A stretch of DNA of 64,000 nucleotides from QHXN01 sp032162705. GTDB lineage: Bacteria; Acidobacteriota; Blastocatellia; Pyrinomonadales; Pyrinomonadaceae. Shown here piece by piece: positions 54,140 through 63,852 of this stretch. The translations under genes were made by a program, and so were the position numbers. The stretch's first letter is position 1. Every line of letters begins with the position of its first letter. The notes under the pieces are model-generated. The model had not been told where the DNA came from. It saw only the letters and a list, made by a program, of their open reading frames with translations, and ran no database searches. The DNA is taken from contig JAVRON010000088.1 of the NCBI GenBank assembly GCA_032162705.1, positions 1 through 64,000 of the forward strand. Reading direction: 5' to 3'.

Positions 54140-57100
54140 GTGATCTCAAACTTCTTCATTAACCGCCCGATCTTCGCGATGGTAATCGCAGTCGGGATCG
54201 TCATACTGGGTGTCATGTCTTTGCTTGGACTGCCGCTCGCGCAGTTCCCGCAAATCGTGCCGCCGCAGATCAACGTCTCGACGACTTACACCGGGGCCGA
54301 CGCGGTGACCATCGAGCAGTCGGTCTCCACGCCAATCGAGCAACAGGTCAGCGGGGTTCCGGGCATGCTCTATATGCTTTCGACCAACGCCAATGCCGGC
54401 ACGGAAAGCCTGTCCGTCACCTTCGACATTAGTACCGATCCAAACATAGATCAGGTGAACGTACAGAATCGAGTATCACAAGCCTTGTCCAGTCTGCCTA
54501 CGGATGTCGGCCAGTATGGGGTTACTATCCGCCAATCGACGGGAAGTCCCATGTTGCTGATCTCGCTCTATTCACCTCACAAGACTTATGACTCGCTGTT
54601 TCTCGCAAACTATAACAACATCAATGTGGTGGACGCGCTCTTCCGCGTTCCTGGCGTAGGCGATGTTAATGTTTTTGGTTCCACCGGATACGCGATGCGC
54701 GTCTGGGTCAACCCTGACGTGCTGGCGAAGCTGGGCATCTCCGTCACCGACATAGCTAATGCGGTGCGACAGCAGAGCACCGTCAACCCTTCAGGGCAGG
54801 TGGGCGCGGAGCCAGCCCCGACCGGCAAGGAGATGACCTACACCGTCCGTTCGCAGGGACGCCTTCAGACGCCGGAAGAGTTCGGGCAGATTGTCGTCCT
54901 GGAGAAACCGGATGGCTCGATTGTGCGACTGAAGGATGTCGCGCGACTCGAACTCGGTGGGCAAAGTTATGCCCAGAGGTCGCGCTTGGGAGGTGAACCT
55001 TCTTCGACCATCGGAGTTTATCAGGCTCCCGGCTCGAACGCGCTGGCCGTGGTTAACGGCGTCAAGGCGGCGATGGCCCAACTGAAGACGCGGTTCCCTG
55101 ACGACATCGATTACGCGGTCACGCTGGATACGACGCAGGCGGTGACTGAAGGCATCAGGGAGATCGTCATCACTTTGATTATCGCTGTCGTCCTCGTCAT
55201 CCTTGTCGTCTATCTCTTTTTGCAGAACTGGCGCGCGACACTGATCCCGATGATCGCCGTGCCGGTGTCGCTCATCGGCACCTTTGCCGTTTTCCCGTAC
55301 CTCGGCTTCTCGATTAACACGTTGTCGCTGTTCGGTCTGGTGTTAGCCATCGGTCTGGTCGTGGATGATGCGATTGTCGTCGTGGAAGCGGTCGAGCATC
55401 ACATCGAGGAGGGATTAAGCCCGCGCGACGCGACACTACAGGCGATGAAAGAGGTCTCAGGCCCGGTGGTGGCGATAGCGCTGATACTCTCGTCGGTGTT
55501 TCTGCCAATCGGGTTGATGGGCGGAATACAGGGGAGCCTGAATAAACAGTTCGCGTTTACCATTGCCATCTCCGTGCTGTTGTCGGCTTTCAATGCTCTG
55601 ACACTCTCGCCTGCCCTGGCCGCGTTGCTTCTCAGGCCGCGAAAAGAGTCGAAGGGGATATTCGCTCGCGTCTTCGGCGTCTTCAATCGTGTCTTCGACA
55701 GAGCAACGCGCGGCTACGTCAACCTGAGCCACGCACTGATTCGCAAAGCCATCATTGCCGTGCTGATTCTTGCCGGCTTTGCCGTGGCTTCCGGTCTTCT
55801 CGGTTACAGGCTGCCGACAAGCTTTCTGCCGACGGAGGACTATGGCTACATGTATGTGAATGTTCAGCTCCCGCCTGCGGCATCCATGGAGCGAACTGAT
55901 CAGGCTTTGAAAAAAGTGGAAGCTATTCTCGCCAAGACGGCGGGGGTTCAGTACTACACCACGATCAGCGGGTTCAGCAATCTATCTCGCGTCTCGGCCA
56001 GTTATCAGGGTTTCTTCTTTATCGCGCTCAAACCGTGGGCCGCGCGCACCACCACTGAACTACAGGTGCAGGGCATCGCGGACACTCTGAACAAAGAGAT
56101 GGCGGCACAGGTGCCGGAGGCGAACTGCATCGCTTTACTGCCGCCCGCGATTCCGGGCTTAGGCAATGCGGGCGGATTCTCGATGTACATACAGGATCGC
56201 AGCGGCGGCACAGTTCAGTTACTCGATCAGAATCTGCAAAATTTTCTGGCCGCGGCGCGCAAGCGTCCCGAACTGGCGAATGTCAACTCACAGTTCAACT
56301 CCTCTGTGCCCCAAATCTATGCCGACGTGGATCGCGACAAAGTGTTGAAGCAGGGCGTGGCTATCAGCGACGTGTATCAAACGCTGCAAGCATACCTCGG
56401 CGGGCTATACCTTAATCAATTTAATCGCTTCGGCCGGCAATGGCGGGTCTTCCTGCAAGGGGAGGGAATGGAACGCATGAGCGAAGCGGACATCAAGGGC
56501 TATTACGTGCGGAACAATGTCGGCCAGATGGTTCCGCTGTCGGCGCTCCTGACGACGCGCCCGATTACCGGCCCCGAATATACCAACCGCTTCAACCTCT
56601 ACCGTTCCGCACAGGTAATCGGGTCAGCCGCGCCGGGCTACAGTTCGGGACAGGCGTTAGCAGCCCTTGACGAAGTCGCCAGGCAAACGTTGCCGCCCGA
56701 GATGGGCTACGACTGGGCTGATCTCTCTTACCAGGAGCAGAAGGCGTCAGGCAGCGCAACCACTTCGTTCGCGCTGTCCCTGGTCTTCGTGTTCCTCATC
56801 CTTGCGGCGCTCTACGAGAGCTGGTCGCTCCCGTTCTCGGTGCTGCTTTCGATACCGGTCGCGGTCTTGGGCGCTTTCACGGGTCTGCTGCTGCGCGGCT
56901 ACGACCTCGACGTGTATTCACAGATCGGCCTCATTGTACTCATCGGGCTTTCCGCGAAGAACGCGATCCTGATCGTCGAGTTCGCCAGAGACGAAATGGC
57001 GAAAGGCCGAAACCTTCTCGATGCGACTCTCGAAGGAGCGCGCCTGCGTCTGCGACCGATTCTGATGACTTCGTTCGCTTTTATCATGGGCTGCGTGCCG

Positions 57101-57304
57101 CTGTGGATCGCATCCGGCTCAGGCGCTTCCGGTAGGCGCATTCTGGGCACCGTCGTCATCGCCGGTATGCTCGCCGCAACAGGCATCGCCATCTTTCTAA
57201 TCCCCTCGATCTTTTATCTGGTTGAAAAGTTCTCGATGAGGTTCGGCAAGAAGCACGAGGCGCAAGCCGGCTCGACGGAAGCGGCGTCGGCGGCGGGAGA
57301 TTAA
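54140..57304 (+). CDS. RND multidrug efflux permease (HAE1 family)
   Basis: 1,054 residues, the standard length. The GTG start (54140) gives the classic N-terminus MISNFFINRPIFAMVIAV. The proton-relay aspartates are in GLVVDDAIVVVEAVEHH (fourth helix). The helix-plus-large-loop organisation is duplicated in both halves, and the second half has SAKNAILIVEFA. It is inserted between adaptor and channel genes (62 bp and short gaps), forming a complete tripartite pump for hydrophobic or amphiphilic compounds; the actual substrates are unknown. Confidence 0.95.
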   Translation: MISNFFINRPIFAMVIAVGIVILGVMSLLGLPLAQFPQIVPPQINVSTTYTGADAVTIEQSVSTPIEQQVSGVPGMLYMLSTNANAGTESLSVTFDISTDPNIDQVNVQNRVSQALSSLPTDVGQYGVTIRQSTGSPMLLISLYSPHKTYDSLFLANYNNINVVDALFRVPGVGDVNVFGSTGYAMRVWVNPDVLAKLGISVTDIANAVRQQSTVNPSGQVGAEPAPTGKEMTYTVRSQGRLQTPEEFGQIVVLEKPDGSIVRLKDVARLELGGQSYAQRSRLGGEPSSTIGVYQAPGSNALAVVNGVKAAMAQLKTRFPDDIDYAVTLDTTQAVTEGIREIVITLIIAVVLVILVVYLFLQNWRATLIPMIAVPVSLIGTFAVFPYLGFSINTLSLFGLVLAIGLVVDDAIVVVEAVEHHIEEGLSPRDATLQAMKEVSGPVVAIALILSSVFLPIGLMGGIQGSLNKQFAFTIAISVLLSAFNALTLSPALAALLLRPRKESKGIFARVFGVFNRVFDRATRGYVNLSHALIRKAIIAVLILAGFAVASGLLGYRLPTSFLPTEDYGYMYVNVQLPPAASMERTDQALKKVEAILAKTAGVQYYTTISGFSNLSRVSASYQGFFFIALKPWAARTTTELQVQGIADTLNKEMAAQVPEANCIALLPPAIPGLGNAGGFSMYIQDRSGGTVQLLDQNLQNFLAAARKRPELANVNSQFNSSVPQIYADVDRDKVLKQGVAISDVYQTLQAYLGGLYLNQFNRFGRQWRVFLQGEGMERMSEADIKGYYVRNNVGQMVPLSALLTTRPITGPEYTNRFNLYRSAQVIGSAAPGYSSGQALAALDEVARQTLPPEMGYDWADLSYQEQKASGSATTSFALSLVFVFLILAALYESWSLPFSVLLSIPVAVLGAFTGLLLRGYDLDVYSQIGLIVLIGLSAKNAILIVEFARDEMAKGRNLLDATLEGARLRLRPILMTSFAFIMGCVPLWIASGSGASGRRILGTVVIAGMLAATGIAIFLIPSIFYLVEKFSMRFGKKHEAQAGSTEAASAAGD

Positions 57305-57326
57305 GACGGTGAGTCAGGGAAGAGCC

Positions 57327-58739
57327 ATGAGAAAAAGGTTAGTGACCGCGCTGCTGATCGGTTGTCTCTTGAGCGGCAGCGCCGCGGGGCAGAAGAAATA
57401 TGAGCGGCCCGAGGTGAAAACGCCGGATACATTTCGCGTAAGCGACGCGGTCGCCCCGCCTGATGCGAATTCAATCGGTGACTTGAAATGGTTCGAGGTA
57501 TTCAAAGACGAACAACTACAGAAACTGGTTCGCACGGCGATGGAGCAGAATTACGATCTGCGTCTGGCCGTCGCACGCATCAACGCGGCGCGCGCCAACC
57601 TCGGCCTCGCACGGTCAAATCAATTCCCGCAGTTTGACGCCAGCGCCGACCTGACCACCACGCGCACCTCCGCCAACAGCGGGGCCAGCGCTTCCGGTCA
57701 AAGCGGACGCAGGCGCTCGTTCGGCGAAGTGTTTTTGAGCCTTCTCAGTTTTGAGGTTGATATCTGGGGGCGACTGCGGCAGCAGACCAAAGCCGCGCGG
57801 GCTCAACTGAAGTCAACAGAAGAAGACCGCAAGACTGTGCTTACTATCGTCGTGAGTGATGTTGCGACAGCCTATTTTACCCTGCTTGAGTTGGACAGGG
57901 AACTGGACATCGCAAAACGCACGTTGGCTGCTCGACAGGAATCGCTGCGCCTTATCACGGCACGACAGCAGGGCGGTCTCGCCACCATGTTAGACGTGCG
58001 TCAGGCAGAGGAACTGGTCTACCAAGCCTCTCAAACAATCCCCGACACGGAACGTTTAATTGAACAGACCGAGAACCAGATCAACTTATTGCTGGGCAAC
58101 AATCCCGGCCCGATACCGCGCGGCGTTCCCTTGGCCGAGCAACAGGAACTACCGTCCGTGCCCGCGGGCTTGCCGTCGTTGTTACTTGAGCGACGCCCGG
58201 ATATCAGGTCTGCCGAACAGCTTCTAATCTCGCAGAACGCATTAGTCTCTGCCGCAAAGAAAGCCTACTTCCCGACCATCAGTCTAACGGGAGCGTTTGG
58301 CTTTCAAAGCAATTCGCTCGCGAATTTGTTTAGCGGCCCGAGTAGCGCATGGACTTTCATTCCCCAGCTTACGCAACCGATTTTTACCGCCGGTCGGCTA
58401 AAGTCGAATGTCAATTTTGAAAAGGCGCAACGCGAGTACGCGCTCGCTCAGTATCAACAGACCGTCCAGACGGCATTTAGTGATGTGTCCAACGCCTTGG
58501 TTCAGTATCGCCGAGTTCGAGAAATTCGCGCTCAGCAGGAATTGCTTGTCGGTTCCTTGAGGGATGCCTCGCGCCTGGCCCATTTGAGGTATGAGGGAGG
58601 AGTGGACACGCTGCTCAACGCTCTGTTTGCTGACACCGCGCTCTTCAGCGCTGAATTGAATCTGGCGCAAACGAAACGTAACGAGCTGCTTTCCTTGGTG
58701 CAGCTCTACAGGGCGCTTGGCGGCGGCTGGCAAGAATGA
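57327..58739 (+). CDS. TolC/NodT-type outer-membrane efflux protein
   Basis: 470 residues from ATG 57327, preceded by GGGAAGAG; a GTG six codons earlier is possible. The signal peptide contains LIGC, a plausible lipobox, as in NodT-family lipoproteins. Two OEP repeats follow (LVRTAMEQNYDLRLAVARIN, ANLGLARSNQFPQFDASADL; ERRPDIRSAEQLLISQNALV, AAKKAYFPTISLTGAFGF). It is the exit channel of the RND pump. Confidence 0.93.
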   Translation: MRKRLVTALLIGCLLSGSAAGQKKYERPEVKTPDTFRVSDAVAPPDANSIGDLKWFEVFKDEQLQKLVRTAMEQNYDLRLAVARINAARANLGLARSNQFPQFDASADLTTTRTSANSGASASGQSGRRRSFGEVFLSLLSFEVDIWGRLRQQTKAARAQLKSTEEDRKTVLTIVVSDVATAYFTLLELDRELDIAKRTLAARQESLRLITARQQGGLATMLDVRQAEELVYQASQTIPDTERLIEQTENQINLLLGNNPGPIPRGVPLAEQQELPSVPAGLPSLLLERRPDIRSAEQLLISQNALVSAAKKAYFPTISLTGAFGFQSNSLANLFSGPSSAWTFIPQLTQPIFTAGRLKSNVNFEKAQREYALAQYQQTVQTAFSDVSNALVQYRRVREIRAQQELLVGSLRDASRLAHLRYEGGVDTLLNALFADTALFSAELNLAQTKRNELLSLVQLYRALGGGWQE

Positions 58740-58753
58740 AAGGAAGGAGAATT

Positions 58754-58903
58754 ATGAGTTGGATTTCATTGACAATTTTAATGGCCGTCGTGCTCTTCGC
58801 TTATTACCTGGCCGATCAACTCGACAAGCAGGACGAAAGGGAACATCAGCGTCGAGTTAACGCGCTGGCAAAGAAGTCACGGTTTACTTCTTCGTGTCAA
58901 TAA
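58754..58903 (+). CDS. Small single-pass membrane protein, 49 aa
   Basis: ATG 58754 has a strong site (AAGGAAGGAGAATT) 14 bp after the channel gene. Residues 2-20 form one hydrophobic helix (WISLTILMAVVLFAYYLAD), followed by a charged cytoplasmic tail (QLDKQDEREHQRRVNAL). The position and strong ribosome site suggest a real fourth gene of the efflux operon, perhaps a small pump accessory in the way AcrZ is for AcrB. It is not a recognised homolog. Confidence 0.65.
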   Translation: MSWISLTILMAVVLFAYYLADQLDKQDEREHQRRVNALAKKSRFTSSCQ

Positions 58904-58937
58904 AGCGCGCCGTTCGGCCCGGTGCGAGAGTCACAAT

Positions 58938-59498
58938 TCAAGAAAAGGGGCAGAGCATGAAAGTAGGATTCAGTTGAAAAGTCAACGCTTCGCTGAGCGT
59001 GGCGGCGTTGATGTTGACTTCCGGTGGCAGAAAGGCGGCGAGCTTGGCGAGGGCGGCGCGCAGCAAAATGGCTTCGGGCGCGTGGCCCGTGGCGCGCAAT
59101 GTGTGCTCGGCGGTGAAGAAAGCGAGCAGTTCGACTTCGTTGAATTGAACTGGCGGCAACTGCCAGCCCGGCTCGCGATATCGAAAACCGCCGCGTTCAC
59201 GATCAAAGAAGAGCGGCGCGTCGAACTGGTCGCGCAGGACGCGCAGGTCACGTTTGACGGTGCGCTCGTTGCGTTCAAGAAGTTCGGCCAGAGAGCGCAG
59301 GGTCGGGTAGCGGCCTGCGCTGATCTCTTCGTGAATCAGTTTGAGCCTGACGTATGCACGTGTATGGACGCGGTCTGTAGTGTTGCCGCCGTGGTCTTGA
59401 GAAGCGCAATAAGTCGAGTACGACGGAAACCAGCGTACAGCTTTGTGAGTTGAGCGCCGGTTCAAGTCGCGTGCGGATAATAGCACGGGGGGCTGCAC
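58938..59498 (-). pseudogene. WYL-type HTH regulator lacking its C-terminal domain
   Basis: The frame encodes the N-terminal winged-helix part of a WYL regulator (VRLKLIHEEISAGRYPTLRS, LLERNERTVKRDLRVLRDQF, GGFRYREPGWQLPPVQFNEV) and the helical linker up to EVNINAATLSEALTF. It then stops within 13 residues, where the WYL ligand-binding domain should begin. The start is unclear: GTG 59498 is the only candidate upstream and has no good ribosome site. It is divergent from the helicase-nuclease, the usual position of a WYL repressor of a defence operon. Confidence 0.65.
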
Positions 59499-59609
59499 GT
59501 TCGTCTACGAAAAACGGCACGTCATCCGCGATTCATCATCATCAACTGTGCTAGGATTACGGCCACGTTTTGCGCGCCCCGCATTGACACGTCGGCTCAA
59601 GGATTCCTG

Positions 59610-62600
59610 ATGACGAAAGCCTCGCAGACACCGCAAAAATTCCGTCTCACGGCCTCGCACATCGCCAAGTATTTCGCCAATCGCTGCGAACGCAATTTTC
59701 GCTGGAACACCGTCGCCGCCCCCCTGCGCGGCAAGACCGGCATCGGCTGGAACGTGCCGCACAAACGGCGCGCGCACAGCCGTCCGGGCATCGCACTGTT
59801 GATGGAAGCGGGAAACTTTTTTGAAGGCGACCACGTGCAGGCGTTGATAGACCTGCACGGCGCGGGGGCCGTCCTGACCGAAGGCGTCGAGCGCACAAAG
59901 GGCGCGTGCAAGGTCAACGATCTGCCGCTCTCAAAATTCGTCGAGAGGTTTCAGTCCGAGCCTTTCCCGCAGTTCGTCGCGCAGCTCGAAATCATCTTTG
60001 ACGAAGCGCAGGAAGCGCGCCTGTTGCAGCAGTTCGATCTAGACCCTGCGCGCGTCACGCTCGGTCGCGCGCTCCCAGACCTTTTGGAAGTGCTCCCGCC
60101 TTTGAACGCGGGCGGCAGGTCGCGCCTGCGTATCTGGGATTTCAAGGCGAGCCAGAAGGCGCGTCACGATCATTACGTGCAGGTCGCTTACTACTCTTTC
60201 ATACTCGCTCACGCCATCAAGGAAGCCAGGCTGGAGAACGTCGAGGTTGACGTTGATCTCGCCGTCATCTGCTCGCGCGAAGGCGAAGAGCCGTTCGAGC
60301 TGCGCCCTTACCGTCTGGCGGTTGACGATTTCCTGCGCCACCGCGCGGACTCAGTTCTGCAAACCCCCGCGGCGGACGCGCACTTTCACGTCACCGATCA
60401 CTGCGCGATGTGCGAGAACATGGATCACTGCCGCGCGGAATCAGACGCACACTTCGACCTCTCGCGCGTCGCCAACATCAGCTCCGAATCGAAGCGCCAT
60501 CTGCGTCAGTCAGGCATCCACACGCATCGCGAGCTGGCGGTTGTGGAAGGCGTTGAGCGCATCGCCGGTCTACAAACATTGAGCCACGATCTGTCGCTTA
60601 ACCTCGCGCGCTACATCGCCACCGCGCAGGCGCTCGAAGACGGCGCGCCGCGCTCGCTTCATGCGACGACTCTGCTGATGCCGCGCTACGAGGATGTCCG
60701 CGTCGTGTTGTGCGCCGAGCAGGACGCCGTGACTGGGACGTGTTTCGCGCTCGGCTTCAAGAGCTACGAAGGATGGGACGAGGCGAACGGTAAAGCCGAC
60801 GGCGACGAACAGGTCTTCATCGCGCGCGAGCCTGATAGCGAGGCGGCGATCCTGCTCGAATTCTTACGCGCCTTGAACGAGTTGCTGCGGCGCGTTGATG
60901 CTGCGAACCGTGAAATCGCGGGCCGTTCGATTGATGATGTCTTGAGCGTGCAGGCGGCGCAGGCGGAATTGGCGCGGGCTGAGGAAGCCGAGGCGGAACA
61001 CAAGCGCACGTGTCCGACGCTCAGGAAAACCAATCCGCAGTACGAGTCTCTGACGGCGGAACGAAATGATTTGAAGGAGTGTCTGAAGCAGGCGAAGGCG
61101 GCGCATAAACAGGCGCGGAGAGATGCCGCGTGGGAACTGCGTAAGCAGCAACGCTCGCTTCACTTTTACGTCTACGACGGCATTGATCTCTTCGTCCTGC
61201 GCGGCCTCGTCGAGCGTCACCTGTTCGCCGAAGAGCCTGCCGAGTTGTTGACGGAGGTGACGCACCTGCTGCGTCTCTTTCCGCCCTCGTCTGTGATGCA
61301 GGACGCGGAGACGTTTCGCACGATGCCCGGCACGGTCGTGACGCAAGCCCTGCGGACTTTAGTCGCCCTGCCGACGCCTTACGTGCTCGATCTCAAAACC
61401 GTCTCGGAGATGTACCGGCCTCTCGGCGCTGAAGGGGAAGAGAAGGGCTACACGTTTCACCCGCGCTACGGCTTCGGTTGGGACTTTTCCAGTCAGGTCG
61501 CCTACGAGCGCATCCACGACGTGTGGCGCAACGAAGTCTTCCGACCCGACGCGCGCAACCCTGAGCGCAACTTGTCGCCCGACGACATCTACGAACAGAT
61601 CGGCGTGACGGTGCGGAGCAAACTGCGCGCGACGGATTCCGTGATTCGCCGTCTGAAGCAGGACTTCCGTGAACAGCTCATGTTGCGTAAAGAGCCGTTT
61701 CTCCTTTACAGCGAATTCGACCCGCTCAACCTCCGCACGCTCGAAGCCCTGCGTGCCTTCTCCATGCTTGAGTCTTCTTTCGCGGAACTGGCCGTCAAAC
61801 ATTTACATTCCCTGCCGGTCGAAGACCGCGCCGCGAAGTTCGTCTGCATCCGCAATCTTCAATACGTGCCCGACGGCGATGGGGCGGACAACTCGCTCTG
61901 GTTCACGTTCGACGCCGCGTCGAAAGACGTGAAGTTCGAGGTCGGAGATTTCAATCTCATCGTTACGCCGGAAGAACGTCCTGAAATTTTGCTGGGCGAT
62001 GTTGACGGCAAACTGTTCGAGAGCAACTGGGGACGCGCCGCGCCTTTCAAGGTGACGCTCGTCGAGTATGACCTGCAAGCAACGCCGCCGCGCGTGCGCC
62101 TGCTGCCGGAGAATCCCGAAAAATTCAGAGAGCACCTTGACCTGTCGAAGCCCTGCGCGCTCGATCAGTTGTACACGGACTTTACGTCGCACCGGATTCT
62201 GTCAGTCCTGCGCGAGTTGCAGGAGAATCCACGGCACGCGCTCCACATTCACAGCCTGCTGCGCGAAGGGCAGTTGGACGGATGGCAGCCCGTGGTGCGT
62301 GAGACAAGCGGCATCGAGCATCTGTTCAGAGAGCGCATCGCACAATCAGGCAGAGACCCCGGCGCATTTCTGAACGAAGGGCAGTGGCAGGCGTGGCGCG
62401 GAGTGTTCGATGAACCGCTCACTTTAATCTGGGGGCCGCCGGGCACGGGCAAGACGCACACCGTCGCACACATCCTCGCCGGTTACGCGCTGGCCGCGCA
62501 GGTTGAGCAGAGGCCGCTGCGGATTCTGGTGACGGCGTTTACGCATCACGCCATCGTCAACGTGCTCCGCAAGCTGGCGGAGTTGGCCGACGGGTACGGC

Positions 62601-63815
62601 TTCGCACCCGACGCGCTCTCTGTCGTCAAGCTGCGCGGCAGCGGCAGCGCGGCGCATGACGAACTGCCTTCGAGGGTCGAACTGATCGCGGACGAAGAGT
62701 TAGAACTCTGTTTGCAGCGCGACGCGCTGTGCGTCGTCACGGGCGCGACAGTGTGGAGCGCGTACAAGGGAATGAAGAAGGCTGGCGGCGTCATTCGCCC
62801 GTGGTTCGATGTCGTGCTCGTTGACGAGGCTTCGCAGATGCGCCTGCCGGATGCGCTCGTCGCGTTCGGGGCGAGCAAGGCGCATTCAAACATCATCCTC
62901 GCAGGCGACGACCAGCAGCTACCGCCGATCATTCACGGGACTTATCCGGAAGCGCACGAGCACATGCTCAGTTCCGTCTTCGCCTTCATGCGACGGCAGG
63001 TTGAAGAGGCGAGTGAGAGCGATCCGACGATTGAGGCGCGGAAACTTTTTCAACTCGAAGAGAACTTCCGCATGAACGAGCCACTGACCGCTTACCCGCG
63101 CGATGTCCTTTATCGCGGACGTTTCAAGTCAACTCGTCCCGACATCCGCATCCACACCGCGCCCGCGCTTGACGAAGCGAGCGAGGAGTTGCTGGACGTT
63201 CTGCTGCACCCGTCGCGCGCCGTCGTACTCTGCTGGTACACGCCGCCGCGAAGTTTCACAGCGCGTAACCCAATCGAAGCGGAACTGGTCGCGCTGCTGA
63301 CGGACAGACTCAGCCAAACTTTGTTGCGGGAGTTGCCAGACAAGACTCTACGGCCCTACACGCCCGCCGAGTTCGCGCGGCACGGACTGGCCGTACTCTC
63401 GCCGCACCGCGCACAGAACAGCGCCATCCGCCAGGCGCTGGCGCGGCGCGGGTTCGACGACGGGCACAAGAGGCCGATGCCGCTTGTGGACACGGTCGAA
63501 AAGTTGCAGGGCAAAGAGCGCGAAGTGATCCTCGTCTCTTACGGCGTGGCCGATGAAGAATACGCGACCGCCGAAGCGAAGTTTCTCTTGAGCCGCAATC
63601 GCTTCAACGTCGCGGCTACGCGCGCCGAGCGAAAGCTGATCGTCATCTGTTCCGACACTGTGCTCGACGTTGTGCCGACAGACCGGCGCATCCTGCTTGA
63701 GGCGATGATGCTCAAAGAGTTTCGCCAGTATTGCAACGATGGTCTTTTGCAAAGACTTTGGACATCAGCGGAAGGCGACGAAGTGACGCTCAATATTCAG
63801 TGGAAAGGGTTTTGA
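59610..63815 (+). CDS. Fe-S PD-(D/E)XK nuclease fused to SF1 (Dna2/Upf1-like) helicase
   Basis: 1,401 residues; ATG 59610 follows AAGGATTCC. The N-terminal nuclease has IWDFKASQ (residue 176, the D-x-K core) and QVAYYS (motif IV type). Four cysteines, Cys26, Cys265, Cys268 and Cys274 (C...CxxCx5C), match the iron-sulfur cluster of Cas4/AddB/Dna2 nucleases. A long middle region with a coiled coil near residues 450-510 is unassigned. The C-terminal helicase has Walker A GPPGTGKTHT (about 942), motif II VDEASQ (about 1071), motif III GDDQQLPP and motif VI SRNRFNVAATRAER. It should unwind and cut DNA, or possibly RNA. The divergent WYL remnant and downstream methyltransferase suggest a defence or DNA-processing cassette. 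Confidence 0.9.
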   Translation: MTKASQTPQKFRLTASHIAKYFANRCERNFRWNTVAAPLRGKTGIGWNVPHKRRAHSRPGIALLMEAGNFFEGDHVQALIDLHGAGAVLTEGVERTKGACKVNDLPLSKFVERFQSEPFPQFVAQLEIIFDEAQEARLLQQFDLDPARVTLGRALPDLLEVLPPLNAGGRSRLRIWDFKASQKARHDHYVQVAYYSFILAHAIKEARLENVEVDVDLAVICSREGEEPFELRPYRLAVDDFLRHRADSVLQTPAADAHFHVTDHCAMCENMDHCRAESDAHFDLSRVANISSESKRHLRQSGIHTHRELAVVEGVERIAGLQTLSHDLSLNLARYIATAQALEDGAPRSLHATTLLMPRYEDVRVVLCAEQDAVTGTCFALGFKSYEGWDEANGKADGDEQVFIAREPDSEAAILLEFLRALNELLRRVDAANREIAGRSIDDVLSVQAAQAELARAEEAEAEHKRTCPTLRKTNPQYESLTAERNDLKECLKQAKAAHKQARRDAAWELRKQQRSLHFYVYDGIDLFVLRGLVERHLFAEEPAELLTEVTHLLRLFPPSSVMQDAETFRTMPGTVVTQALRTLVALPTPYVLDLKTVSEMYRPLGAEGEEKGYTFHPRYGFGWDFSSQVAYERIHDVWRNEVFRPDARNPERNLSPDDIYEQIGVTVRSKLRATDSVIRRLKQDFREQLMLRKEPFLLYSEFDPLNLRTLEALRAFSMLESSFAELAVKHLHSLPVEDRAAKFVCIRNLQYVPDGDGADNSLWFTFDAASKDVKFEVGDFNLIVTPEERPEILLGDVDGKLFESNWGRAAPFKVTLVEYDLQATPPRVRLLPENPEKFREHLDLSKPCALDQLYTDFTSHRILSVLRELQENPRHALHIHSLLREGQLDGWQPVVRETSGIEHLFRERIAQSGRDPGAFLNEGQWQAWRGVFDEPLTLIWGPPGTGKTHTVAHILAGYALAAQVEQRPLRILVTAFTHHAIVNVLRKLAELADGYGFAPDALSVVKLRGSGSAAHDELPSRVELIADEELELCLQRDALCVVTGATVWSAYKGMKKAGGVIRPWFDVVLVDEASQMRLPDALVAFGASKAHSNIILAGDDQQLPPIIHGTYPEAHEHMLSSVFAFMRRQVEEASESDPTIEARKLFQLEENFRMNEPLTAYPRDVLYRGRFKSTRPDIRIHTAPALDEASEELLDVLLHPSRAVVLCWYTPPRSFTARNPIEAELVALLTDRLSQTLLRELPDKTLRPYTPAEFARHGLAVLSPHRAQNSAIRQALARRGFDDGHKRPMPLVDTVEKLQGKEREVILVSYGVADEEYATAEAKFLLSRNRFNVAATRAERKLIVICSDTVLDVVPTDRRILLEAMMLKEFRQYCNDGLLQRLWTSAEGDEVTLNIQWKGF

Positions 63816-63852
63816 AGCTATTAAACATCTTACTTCGTGACCGGGAAAACGT

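Noticed and set aside
58974..59453. 159-codon plus-strand frame opposite the WYL regulator
   Set aside because: The minus strand carries clear HTH sequence; the plus frame is its shadow.
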